From NCBI GenBank assembly GCA_022495005.1, contig JAGYXB010001001.1, positions 124,001-188,000 on the forward strand: a stretch of 64,000 nt of DNA, given 5' to 3'. Position numbers and translations under genes: made by a program. Below are positions 21,920 to 33,065 of this stretch, piece by piece. This DNA comes from Rhyacophila brunnea. Its lineage: Eukaryota; Arthropoda; Insecta; Trichoptera; Rhyacophilidae. The stretch's first letter is position 1. The number at the start of each line of letters is the position of its first letter. The notes beneath the pieces were generated by a model. It was given only the letters and a program-made list of their open reading frames with translations, had not been told where the DNA came from and did no database searches.

Positions 21920-22546
21920 TCAAGTAATATAAATCTATTTTTAAACTTCTTCATCCCTATTGTTTTACCTGGACATTTGGTTATCTGGATAATGACATAT
22001 TCAGACAGTTTGATACCGATTATCAAGTAATCAGATAACTGGTTGATTTTTGGGTGAATATTTATGTTTTTAAACAATATTAGAACGAGTAAATTTTGAA
22101 ATAGATGAATGCTTAAAATAATAATCAAAGTGAAGTTAGAATTGATTTTACAGAATACAGATAATGTATGTACATAATTTACTTATGTAGGAATACGGTA
22201 CGGAAGTCAATATCTTTTGCAAGGGAGATAATTATTTTAGATTTTAAATATTATCACCTCGGTTACCGTTTTAAGACTACTAAATGTACAAGTAAGAGAA
22301 TATCCGGATAATTAAAGTGAGATTATTGTTGATTTTATTGTACATAATATAGCCACCGGTAACAAAAACAGAACTACAGTAAACAGACACGTGTTTGTAA
22401 TACAAAGCACTCGTATATCAAATTTTCATCCCTCGCACTGCTACAGCCTTACTTGAGTGGTGCTTTTCTATAATATTTTGCTCGTATTACAAGACCTTGC
22501 TTGTTTACCAAGATAAAATGTATTTAAAAATACAATATCGTAGAAC
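21920..22546. other. Unassigned AT-rich sequence
   Basis: Nothing recognisable; no gene, no clear repeat end. Confidence 0.4.
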
Positions 22547-22938
22547 AATTGAAGTACCTAGTTTCAAAAGCCCCTAAAACGATTTTAGGCAGTTCTGAGA
22601 AAAATGAGAAAAACTATTTTAGGTAGTTTTTTAAAAAATAAGATAAAATCATATCTATTAAATCTGTGAACATTAAGTATTTATTTTTTTAATTCGTTAC
22701 ATTCTAAGGAGTATTTTGGCTTTCCATTTTAGGCGTATTTGAAAATCATACCCAACCATTTTAGCATGTTTTGAAATTTACCATAATTTTTGATCACACG
22801 TATTGACAGTTTTTGACGATTTTTAAAGTTCAATCTTTAGCCATCATATAGGTAACAAAAATATCCATTTAAATACATATCTAACTCAAAAATTTTCAAA
22901 AACCGTTTTAGGGGCTTTTGAAACTAGGCGCTTCAATT
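22547..22938. repeat. Inverted-repeat element with ~42-bp arms
   Basis: The left end AATTGAAGTACCTAGTTTCA and complemented right end AATTGAAGCGCCTAGTTTCA continue as AAAGCCCCTAAAACG on both sides. The ATTTTAG motif of the arm recurs in the body (~22610, ~22728, ~22760), which gives a weakly repetitive interior. It is non-coding. The superfamily is unknown. Confidence 0.75.
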
Positions 22939-23621
22939 AGTCATTCGCATTCCAAGGTTTAACTGTACCTATATACTTATGTAGCAAAAATGTAAGGAAT
23001 AAAACATAATTTGACAAAATATCATTGTTTAGAATTTTTATATTTTAATATTATGAAGAAGGTATCGTTGTGGAGATATGTAGGTTGTTATAATAAGGTT
23101 TTAACGCGCCAACGATCCAAAGGACTCTTAATTTAGGATTCGGTTTTACAGGTAGGCAGGTACTAATCGAATACACCATGTGTCGTTATATTATCAAGCG
23201 ACGGTAAGACGAGAACCTTCCAAAGTCAAAGGGTAAGCGAGGACTTAAAACCAACAGGAAGACATTACCTGTGATCCTTCTTGTATACGTGACATAATTT
23301 ATAGGTGTGCTAACCACATGTGGCGTGAATAGTGTCCTTCAAGAAGTTTATTACAGATTCCATACAAATGTAATTGGATACTTGGTGTAAATTCATTTGG
23401 CAGCTATTTAATGTCAATCTTGATATATTTTAATAACGGTACTACTTAGTAGCGAAAATATTATGAAGAATGATAACATATATTATATCGTGGTGTTCGT
23501 GGAAATCATGTTATTGATATAGATAGACTATAGAGTGATTGCAATTTGAAGTTTGATATATCCTTTAAAATCGGGCACGATGCTAATTTCTTTGTGCTTT
23601 ATCTGCATGTTCTATATTATA
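22939..23621. other. Unassigned AT-rich sequence
   Basis: No gene or repeat end is recognised. Confidence 0.4.
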
Positions 23622-23739
23622 AGATCGGGTGGCCTTGAATTTTTTTTCCAACATACATATTTATATATAGACACATAATCCATTGTTAACTCTAAATACC
23701 AAATTTATCGGCTTACCAACTTTTGGCAGCCACCCCACG
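23622..23739 (-). repeat. Small dispersed repeat P, copy 1
   Basis: On the minus strand this reads GCCAAAAGTTGGTAAGCC, then GGTATTTAGAGTTAACAATG and GGATTATGTGTCTAT. It is collinear with 60449-60570 on the plus strand. Its ends GATCGGGTGGC and GCCACCCCACGAT are roughly inverted, so it may be a ~118-bp MITE. Confidence 0.6.
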
Positions 23740-23838
23740 ATAGTATATTCGAATTACAATGATATATTGTTATTGTTTTATTACTGATCTAACCTAACTT
23801 AACTCTCTATTTTCTCAATTATGTGTATTGCATTTTAA

Positions 23839-24044
23839 AGCTTAAATTACATTGGCAAACTCACACGCCGATCGTCTGCCCCGATCGTGAAATGTCATTT
23901 TGGGCCGTTCTACGGAGTCGTGGCCAAAACCGAACAATTCGTAGTTTCTGCGCACGACTCAGCGATCGGTGAGGGTTGGAAATAAAAAAAATCACGATCG
24001 ATTGGTGACAACCGGCTTGAGAGTCCACTGGTGTAATTCCAGCT
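23839..24044. mobile_element. MITE family W, copy 1 (TAA target duplication)
   Basis: The left end AGCTTAAATTACATTGGC and complemented right end AGCTGGAATTACACCAGTGG are diverged inverted repeats. They are flanked by TAA at 23836-23838 and 24045-24047. Inside, ACGCCGATCGTCTGCC and GGAGTCGTGGCCAAAA recur in copy 2. The terminal ATTACATTG block also occurs in family H ends, and both families duplicate TTA/TAA. Confidence 0.7.
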
Positions 24045-24584
24045 TAACGTAATTTCACAAACATTTTTGCTTCCTTGCCGATTCAGCGGCCTCTCATTAT
24101 ACCTTTTGGACAGCTTTTCCATTTTAGGTATGTGTCGAAAATTTAAATTTTTATTATTGAATAACTAGAAAAATACCACGTGGCAGTGCCATCTGTAAAC
24201 ATTCTTGGATGTGGCTTAGTACTATAACGTAAGTTATTTTAATTCAAATGGCATACTTTATTGCTGCCTCTCCGTCAATCTGTAAAAAATAGTTATAATG
24301 TCGTTGAATACTTTCTATATAGGTACTGATTATGACAAGACTGCACTGTAAGTATTTGTCAAACTATTGTGAGAGTATGTTTTCAAGACTAAAAATAACC
24401 TTTCATTTATTTTCGTTTCAATTTATTTTTCAAATTAATTCTCACCTTATCCATTTAAATACGTATTCTTCCTGTCTCACTCTCTCCTACACATTTGAAT
24501 TTAAATGACATATAGATAAATTAAGAAAAATATATAATGTAATTACTAACACTCTATTCTCTAGTCATTTGCATTGCACTGTAA

Positions 24585-24750
24585 AGCTCAAATTACACTG
24601 ATAGACTCTCACGCCGATCGTCTGCCCTGATCATGAAATGTCATTTTGGATCTTTCTGTGGAGTCGTGGCCAAAATAGAATATTTAATATTTTTCGCACA
24701 CGACTCAATTGACGATCATGACAGTTTGGTCGACGATTACCCATACATTT
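24585..24750. repeat. MITE family W, copy 2, partial
   Basis: It begins after TAA (24582-24584) with AGCTCAAATTACACTGATAG and shares ACGCCGATCGTCTGCC and GGAGTCGTGGCCAAAA with copy 1. Similarity to copy 1 extends ~45 bp upstream of the element (TCTATT...GCATTGCA), so part of the flank was duplicated with it. The right end is eroded. Confidence 0.6.
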
Positions 24751-26195
24751 GATAGTCTCCTTGAGTATAATAAATACTTCATAACAAAAGGGTGGATTAC
24801 AAAAACAATATGTCAGTTTTTTTCATGTTTGAGATTTATGTGTCAATTCGTTTTTTTAAATGTTTTCTATGCTCTCATTTACCGTTCTTTCAAAAACAGC
24901 ACATCATACGAGTTAAAGGATGTTACAAGTTTTTTTAATCCAGCAAAAAAAAAATCATTTGACATTTTTTTTTTACAAATACATCATAATAATAATTAAG
25001 TCAAATGACATCTGTCTATTATATATTTTTCTGATTATTATTTATCATTGAAAAATAAGAACATGTTATCTAGTATCACATAAAAACAAATTATAATAAT
25101 TCACAAGAGATTGTATTAAGTTTCTTTTGCTCTCCTGTAAAATTGTTCAGTTCTGACATATTATGTTGTTTTAGTAATCCACCCTTCCGCATTCCGGCTC
25201 TAAGATGAAAATGATGTAATATATTCTAAAAATATATTTTTCGCATACACCTATGTACTTATTGTCTATTTATTTATTTATTACTTCATTCATTAATACA
25301 AGTGATAGTGAATATCATTTGATCTAATTTTATGCGAGGTAATCAGGAAGAGATGCGTATCAGTAAAAAGTAGTAAAAAGTGGAAAAAAGTACAAAGTTA
25401 TAATTTATTAATTAAAGCTTAACGTAATCCCCAAGAACTTTACTATTTTGCCGATTGGGCGGCATATGGGAACAATTATGGCGGTTTTTTCATCATAGGT
25501 TTGCGCCCAAAATTTTAAAATGTATTTATTATAGTATAATAATATGCCATATCTCGTCATCGCCAGTATACTACTTTGGTATTAACTTACTCATACATTA
25601 TTATGCCGGCATTTCCTGTCATAGTATCTTTGCGTTGTTTGAACCGAGTGGCTTTCTGGAGGCAAACGTCGTTTACTCCGACCGATGTTATTGGTCCTGC
25701 GGTTAACAAGTTTGCGATTAAGCAGCCGATTTCAATCCGACAAGTCTCCTTTGTTTATTTACTGCACAAGTTTTGCCATCGTATAAATGTTTATTTATTG
25801 CCCCGTTCTAGTGTCAAATCACAAATCAGAAACTGTTTTAGCTTGGCGGTTACAGCGACATCTGAGGCGGATTTAGTGGTAAGCCTTTGCCTTGGGACTG
25901 GTGGTTTCGAGTGAACTCGCAGTCTTAAGGGACTGCCGTATTGGTGATAATTTTAAGCAATGTCACGGAATTTTATCATAATATATATTATATATTATTA
26001 TCATCAGTGATTCCATTACATCAAAATTATTCTGATATTCTCAAAAGGGATTGCATTACTAAATGAAAATAATCAATCAATAACTCTTGCCAAATTTCGT
26101 CAAAAAGTCAAGAGCTTTTCCGCCGAAAGTAAATGTGTGGTATTTAAATGTTTTTTTGGGTTCAAGTCGGTTATGGGGTAGCCAGAGAACCTCGC
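24751..26195. other. Unassigned sequence
   Basis: No gene is recognised. Frames of 96, 83 and 112 codons at 24709-24999, 25455-25706 and 25576-25914 have no known motif and look like chance. Confidence 0.35.
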
Positions 26196-26244
26196 TAATT
26201 GTCATTGCCGATTTTGGCAAAATTCATGAATTCAAGAATGACAA
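26196..26244 (+). repeat. Short dispersed repeat ending in CCTAA units
   Basis: TTGCCGATTTTGGCAAAATT then CATGAATTCAAGAATGACAA is shared in inverse with 48595-48660. Both copies pass directly into CCTA-type units, so the CCTAA tract beside this one may belong to the repeat. Confidence 0.6.
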
Positions 26245-26281
26245 CCTAACCTAACCTAACCTAACTTAACCTAAACTAACC
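26245..26281. repeat. Short (CCTAA)n tract
   Basis: About seven CCTAA-like units occur, the first four and the sixth perfect. On the complement this is TTAGG, the usual insect telomere unit. At 37 bp with variants it is an internal tract, bounded on the left by a dispersed repeat and on the right by a LINE 3' end. Confidence 0.85.
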
Positions 26282-26690
26282 CTTCTTCTTCTTATTGTGC
26301 CATCCCCTAGCGGAGGTCGGCCACCATCAAGGCGATCTTATCTTTGTCGTCTGCTACCCGGAACACTTCAGTGGAGCTGCACTCGTACCAATCACGGAGG
26401 TTCTTAAGCCACGAAATGCGGCGCTGTCCTCTGCTACGCTTACCGTTGATCTTTCCTTGAATGACAAGCTGGAGAATGCTGTACTTTTGTCCTCTCATAA
26501 TGTGGTCGAGGTACTGTAGTTTCCTGGTTTTGATACTACGTAGAACTTCTCGGTCCTTCCCCATTCCATTGAGAACTTCAACATTTGTCACCCGGTCAGT
26601 CCAAGGAAATTTGAGGATGCGTCTATACAGCCACATCTCGAAAGCTTCAAGTCTCCGTGACATCTCTCCTCAACTCAACTCTCTCATCTC
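26282..26690 (-). pseudogene. RTE-like LINE ORF2 C-terminus
   Basis: A 118-codon minus-strand frame (26307-26663) reads SRRLEAFEMWLYRRILKFPW, TDRVTNVEVLNGMGKDREVL, RKLQYLDHIMRGQKYSILQL, QGKINGKRSRGQRRISWLKN and LRDWYECSSTEVFRVADDK. This is the well-known C-terminal block of an insect-abundant endonuclease/reverse-transcriptase family, with the MRRLEAFEMWxYRR, RKLxYLxHxMR and GKRxxGRRRISWLKNLR motifs. Polymerase and endonuclease domains are missing. The 3' end is followed by (AAG)n and then TTAGG-type units. A related fragment lies at 32830-33065. Confidence 0.85.
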
Positions 26691-26697
26691 AACCTAA

Positions 26698-29569
26698 CAA
26701 ATAATACAGTATATCGGCTATTTTCATAATTTGCTGACTTCCCCGTAACCGACTAGTACCGTTTTTTGTTATACTTATATGATAATTCAGTCATTTTACA
26801 TTACACCGACAGAAACTGATATTACCAAATCGATTAATAACGGGATCTGGGTTTTCAGAATACCGGAATTATAATGCCTAATAAGTGTAATGTTGAAAAA
26901 AGTATGTTGGAAAAAGCCCGTATCTATAGAATAGTAATTATACGTCAATTACCATTTCCCTCATAAGTAGATCATATGAAATCCCAAATAGTGAAGATTT
27001 ATTATCAGTCTTTTTTCTGCAGAATGGCTGATGGCATTCAATCAACTTATCGGGTCTTTAACCATGATCAAATTGAAAAAAAAAATAATATGCATGTTGA
27101 TATATTTATTACAGATTAATGCTGATTAAGTGCTTGCATGCTGAATAATAATAATATTGTTCTAAATACCCAGAAGTCTATAAAAGAAATATGTATTTGA
27201 ACAATCAAAATTGTATTATGGAAATTAAATAATCAAGCTTTTGCAAAAGCTTACAGACTGTTTGTTACCGATAATTTCAATTTCAGAAAACGTGTACTGC
27301 CATTCATGTATCATTATAATAATATGTAGATTGTCGTATCGCAAATGTGCATCGGTGTTGGATGCATCTTGTGCATTACCCGTAGATTACTAAAGGCATT
27401 GGATATTGCAGAACAAAACCGCTACGGTGAACAGCTGACGAGGGTATGTATGAGGTAATGATCTTATTATGAACCTTGCATAGCTTGGAAGATACCACTC
27501 TTTACTGTGAATATATTATTTAAACCACTAAGGCATAAAGCCCACCAACGCGGCGCTTGGTGCGTTCTCTACGAAGTAGGCCCCCTCCCACCCGCGCATT
27601 ACCCTTCACCTATGTAATAAGGGGCTCAAGGAGCACAAAATTATTATTATTATCAGCTTCTCTCATAACAAAGCAATGAAAATATTATTAAATTTATCGG
27701 GGATTGTAATTTATATTCACAAATATCGGACACGCAATAACTAAACAAAGAGTTCACTGTTATTAATAATGGCTTCTCGACCGTCTATCGACGACGCTTC
27801 CAGGAGCGTGATTTCGCTTGCCGTGTTCAATGAATGAACTACGTTGTATTTTCGTTAATTCGTATCGCGGAGAAGCCAAAAAACGATGAATCATGGGACA
27901 GGCGGGCACAATGCGTCGTCAAATCCAGTGTGCGCTGGTATTTGATTACGTTGTATTTTCGATGATTCACATAGAATATGCGCAAGTCCGCGTTAGTGGA
28001 CTTTGTGCCTAAATATGACAACTCAGCACGATATCAAAGTCTTGTCATGTCAATAAAAATATACGAATCCATAAAACAATGAATAAACTATTTAAAAATT
28101 ATATAAAATATTAATTGGATTGAGATACAGGACTCGTTTGTGTAAATGTTGTGAAGATGAAAGCTTTCAAATACTATGACTATTATTAAAATATCTTTAT
28201 TATCAGTTACAGAATATAAAAAACAGTAAATTTATCTTAGAATATCAATAATACAGTAGTTCTTTTTCACTTTCTGACATTTACCACACAAACAATCGCT
28301 TGAAACATTTATGCATAAAGGAACCAATGGATGATTCTCTTTAGCATTATTTCATATTACTTACAAAGTCATAAACCACTTATTTATATCATAAATAGAC
28401 TATTTAAGTGCAAATAAATATTTCTATATTTTTAATAGTCTAAGAAAAAATACTTTGTACTAGATAACGTCAAATAAAGCCTTGACCTATTGCCTCTCAT
28501 TGTCTTCCATTTAAATATAAGTAAGTATACATTATCACAATGTTGTGGTTATTTTTAACAAAATGAAATTATTGTCCTTGACTAAGGTAAATATTTTGTA
28601 AAACGGATTCCTGTACATGGTTTAGTTAAAAATCTTGTTATACATAACAGATAATAATAAATGTACGTTGCAGTCCGTTCTTATTTCATAGCAGATGTTT
28701 AAAATATTTGTCCTTTAGGCAAAAAGGAAAAATCTAGTGTAAATAAAACGGAAACTACACCGAATTCAACTTTTAGATCTCTTTAGAAAACTGAAATTTT
28801 AATAATTTTGGGCTAGTTCCCATTAAAGAACTCAAAATAATCCAGAATCCAAACTATGCTGTGGCGTTTGCGAACTTTTACCGTTACATGATACTTAATT
28901 AAAAAAATATTTTTATTAATTATTAGGAAATATTAATTAAAAAATGACAACATTAATGATGAAAAAATACGCTGTGACGCCACTAAGTAAGAGACAATAT
29001 GCATCTCGAGCTCGAATATTAAACTGTATTAAAATTTAATCACCACCCTATCCTGTATTTAACATGGCAGCTAGCACTTAAAACGAATTCGATATAGACG
29101 AGTCACATTTGGTGACGTGACATTTTCTTTTTAAAAGTAGGTATATGACGCTAATGTTCGCGAGGTTAGGGTAATGTGAAATTTTCACACTAGATGCATC
29201 TACCAGTAGCCCCTGGCCTGGTGCATTAGTGCAGGTTAAGTGCAGTGATACCGCAATTTGCCTGCTAAGTACGTAGATAATACCCATGTCGCCTAACAAT
29301 TCGTATCGCAGCTGTTTATAATATAATATCTAGGAATTAATAAACAATAATTAATCAACTATTATAAAGTTGATTTAATTAGAGTAGTTAGTACTAACCT
29401 AGAATTTTTACTTTTGCATTTGAAATATTTTTTTTCGACCCGGATGGTAAGTATACATATAATTGATTACTTACCGTTTATATATCAAATTAGTATATCC
29501 AAATATGGTCTTAAATTTTTATCAACTGGGTAAATAATTTATATCGATAATATAGGGTTGTCAACAGGA
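26698..29569. other. Unassigned sequence
   Basis: No gene is recognised. GC-rich 27545-27625 (CCCCTCCCACCCGCGC) has no known family. ACGTTGTATTTTCG occurs twice at ~27841 and ~27949. The remainder is AT-rich with short frames. Confidence 0.4.
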
Positions 29570-29580
29570 AATTCAACGTC

Positions 29581-29735
29581 GAATACTGAAAACTGCTCTC
29601 GGTTTGTGCATTTACGCTCATTTAATGTTGGTGTATTACTCACACTATTGCACGTGTATAATGCGTGCTTAATTTTCGTAGGACCCTCACACATTCAAAA
29701 CCCGGCATCAACATGCGGCGTATTGAATATAGCCT
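29581..29735 (+). repeat. Dispersed repeat R, copy 1
   Basis: CTGCTCTCGGTTTGTGCATT, a spaced body and CTCACACATTCAAAACCC are shared in the same orientation with 34663-34830. It lies just beyond the 3' side of the mariner remnant. The identity of the family is unknown. Confidence 0.55.
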
Positions 29736-29785
29736 ATCGGTATTCTATTTATTATCTGTTCTGTGGTTGTCAAATAAGAAATATA

Positions 29786-30441
29786 CTTATATATTATATA
29801 CTGAACTTTTCTCTCAATAAGGTGATTGTGTTACGAGCTGGATGACATGTTGCACCATCTTGTTGGAACCGCATATCGTTCAGATCAAAATCATTAAATT
29901 TACGTCAGAAAAAATCAGTACCTAATCGTGTTTCTGTAGCGTTCTCCATTGGCAATAACTGCATTGCCATTTTCGTTCTCAAGAAAAATACGGTCCATTT
30001 ACACCTTCAGACCATAAACCACACCTATTAATTTTTGTGGATGTAAAGGTGTTTCAAGATTCGAAAATAGTATGTGGGTTTTCATTACTCCAAATGTGAC
30101 AATTGTGCTTATTTACGAAGTCATTAAACCAAAAATGAGATTCACCGCTGATGACGGTATAAGTTCTTGTGTTGACTGTATTTTATACGCCTTCAAATGA
30201 AAATCTTTATGAAGACTATACCATATAGTGCCATAAGAAAGTCCAAGTTCTCGAAAACGACTTGTAATTGATTGTTCAGGATTGTAATCAACCTTTGATA
30301 CACAATATCGATATTTTCAGTAGTACGTTTACGTTTTTGACGGGCTTGATTCTTTAAATCACCAACATTATTGTTTGACCTGAATTTTATAATTAAATTA
30401 CGAATGGTGAGCTCTGTAGGTGTAATATTTTGGCCACACAT
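29786..30441 (-). pseudogene. Tc1/mariner-like transposase remnant
   Basis: The minus strand starts at 30441 with MCGQNITPTELTIRNLIIKF and RKRTTENIDIV, a helix-turn-helix DNA-binding region of arthropod mariner-like transposases. In later frames it gives SGESHFWFNDFVNKHNCHIW and SNENPH, then FLENENGNAVIANGERYRNT, and finally MRFQQDGATCHPARNTITLL near 29825. The catalytic aspartate expected in the S-D-E-x-H-F block is Gly here; the aspartate of QQDGATCH is kept. Multiple frameshifts and stops occur. The C-terminal third with the last catalytic acid is not recognisable. A SINE lies at its 5' side. Confidence 0.85.
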
Positions 30442-30556
30442 TTTACGTAATGGCCCTAAAGATACCTCGAATAAATTTTATCATTGTGGTAATATATTTT
30501 AGCAAATTGTACCTTTACGTTGTACAATTACGTATCTTTCCATTATGATTTGCCAA

Positions 30557-30799
30557 TTTTTTTTTTCGACCATGTCCGATCCTAATAGGATCATATGGGC
30601 CTCCACAGAGTAGAGGTTTGTATTAACAGATTTTTTTTTTACGAGAAATGGATGTCAGCCACTTGCTCAACCTATTAGGTCCATACCCTGACTCACACAC
30701 ATATTGAAAAATAATATGTGTACTCGCCAAACCCAGGATTCGAACCTGGGACCCACGGCATGATAGTCCAACGCTTATGCCGCGCGGCCACCGTGGGCC
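30557..30799 (-). mobile_element. tRNA-derived SINE (CCCACGG family), full copy
   Basis: Minus strand: the head begins CCCACGGTGGCCGCGCGGCA, with an A-box-like segment and then B box GGTTCGAATCC. The tRNA-unrelated body has CACATATTATTTTTCAAT and GGCTGACATCCATTTCTCGT, and the tail CCTATTAGGATCGGACATGG is followed by an A run (T run on the plus strand at 30557-30566). Flanking GCCAA on both sides suggests a short target duplication. Leu/Ser-type tRNA ancestry is possible from the variable region. Confidence 0.85.
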
Positions 30800-32829
30800 A
30801 AATTATACTGAAGACAATTAGTGTCAATTTGTGAAATCGGTGATTTAGTATTTATATGCAAGATTGTGGATAAAATGATAAAACCCAGTGATTCAAAAGA
30901 CGTTGATATTGCATTATGCACGAATTTCTTGCGTACTCTTTACCGTTGGGGTGTGCCAAAATTGTCCGGTTAGGGCAACGATGAGATGCATTAGTTGCAA
31001 TAAAGGTGATCATATAAATTATTAACACTAATAATCACTGTAATCATTCGGCTGATTTAAATTTTGTGGGAAATATCTGCACTGTAAATGAATTATTTCC
31101 TGTGATTATGAATGTGGTACAAACTTAATTATCATTACTGGCAGTTCAGTAATCACGACATGCATATATTTTTATGTAGGTATCTATAAATAATGATTGT
31201 TATGTTTTCGCGAAACTTAGATATTCACTATACTATATAGAGTTTTTTTTAATTGTTAGGCATTCGCCCATGACACTGAATTCATTCTAACACAGGATTA
31301 ATTAAAACAGAGAAGAAAAAAGTAACATGCATTTTTACATGATTCAAACATAGACTTGCCTTAAAAATATGATGTTGTGTATGATGTTGTATGTGTTGTT
31401 TAATAATAATAAGTTTGACTCCTTCGCCGATCCGAATATTAAACTATGTTTTTTTGGGGCTCCCGTTTATCTACTCGTTTAATAAACTTTTTTTTATTGA
31501 ACGAATAGTTCACAAGGTTTAAGAATTTTACATTCTTTTTTTGAACATACATGCTTTTAAAAATATAATGTCTGAGACTTTCACGGTATTTTATTTATCC
31601 AACGCGTGTACTTCTTCCTTTTTTCCTGGACGTTTCGGATTTGTTGCAGAGGCCTTCATTCTTCTAAAAACCCAGGCGATCTATTAGAATTTTAAATCAA
31701 CACCACATTTGTAACACACAACATGTAGTAAAGTTTATTTTTATAGCCGTTTATTCAGAAAGTACTGATTTAAATTATATATTTTGCATCTTTATATGAA
31801 TAATACTGAAAAAAAATGTCTAAATATTTTCTTAGAAAAAATATAGTGGAACTTTGTAAATATTAACTTATAGTTTTGATTCCGTTCAATGACTGACACG
31901 CTTTTGCTTTCAACTTTTGCTTAGGCACACAAAGCTTTTTATGAAGAAATAGTTTTTCAACCAAAGAATAAGATAAGTTTCCGATACTTTAACATATCGT
32001 TTAAGTTGACTTTGTATGACCCAAGTTTTCTTGCTTTGGTAAATAGGCAAACACATCCTTCGTTAGATATTATATTCTCTAGTTAAGTGCGAAGATATTA
32101 TATTATTATTAATGGGAATTACATTCACATTTAAATGGCTACGTTAAACATTCGAATTGGTATATTAAAAAATACTATGGTGGCGCATTTAAAAGTGGAC
32201 TGTATAATTTTAAGGTGATTGTGGATTCCGGATCTAGGGGGGATTTAACGGGATGCCAGATACTGACCTTTTATTATGTTGATGATGGCTCCGTAGTCTG
32301 GTTGCACTGTCACTCACGCGGTATTATTTGTTGGGTTACCCGGTGCGCGGCACTTGATAGTACACTAATGATAGATGATATACCTATGAGGTTGATGAAT
32401 GATGATCGCGACGTTCACTCAAACTGTAACAGACTTAGTTCAACGAAGATCGAACAGATATGTTATCGAATACGCGTGGCTTCACGTTCATAATTATTAT
32501 TAGGATCATTAGTACATATCCGTTAGTGTCGGAATAATAAAACAAATATATTATACCTCAGATGGTTGCACCTATTCACAAGTACCACGGCCGTGCATGC
32601 CATAGAATGCCGAAAGGAGTGGAGCTACCCTATTGTAAAGGCTGTTCGGCAGCCAAAATATACGGATCACGATCTTCAGTCATGTGGTCTTGACTTGGAG
32701 GTGTAAGTAGTTATATTACATTCACCTAAACGATTTTATATTTTTTTCCGTTCCTGGGGGGAGGGATCTGGACCCGAAATCCCACCTTGTGTGTGCGTCT
32801 GATGGAACTTCATTCATATCAATCACGTA
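30800..32829. other. Unassigned sequence
   Basis: No gene can be supported. At 32212-32493 a 92-codon frame starts with VIVDSGSRGDL, which faintly resembles a retroelement aspartic-protease motif, but nothing around it supports this. The rest is AT-rich. Confidence 0.35.
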
Positions 32830-33065
32830 GTATTTTACGCCACGTTGCAGCGTCGATTTTCTTTGGATAATAAGTTGGGGAATGCTGTACTTCTATCTTC
32901 TCGTGGTATAGCTGATGCACCTATTGTCGTTTTCTAGTCATGATAACAAGCACAACTTCTCGGTCTTTTCCCATTCGTTTGAGGATGTAGATATGTGTCA
33001 CCTTATCAGTCGAAGGAATTTCGAGGTTGCGTTTATACCTACAGCCATATCTCAAACGTGTCCGG
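32830..33065 (-). pseudogene. RTE-like LINE ORF2 fragment
   Basis: The minus-strand reading contains LRYGCRYKRNLEIPSTDKVT and LKRMGKDREVV with MTRKRQ. This aligns with the 26.3-26.7 kb fragment (MWLYRRILKFPWTDRVT, GMGKDREVL, IKTRKLQ) at the same spacing. At the nucleotide level the plus strand shares AACTTCTCGGTC and CCCATTC. It is older and more eroded than the 26-kb copy, with the downstream GKR motif lost. Confidence 0.75.

Noticed and set aside
26245..26281. Internal telomere or chromosome-end relic
   Set aside because: Only ~37 bp with variant units, bounded by two interspersed repeats, one of which carries CCTA units elsewhere. A telomeric origin is not needed.
32212..32493. Possible retroelement aspartic protease (VIVDSGSRGDL)
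   Set aside because: Only a short string fits. No flap region, reverse transcriptase, integrase or long terminal repeat is nearby.
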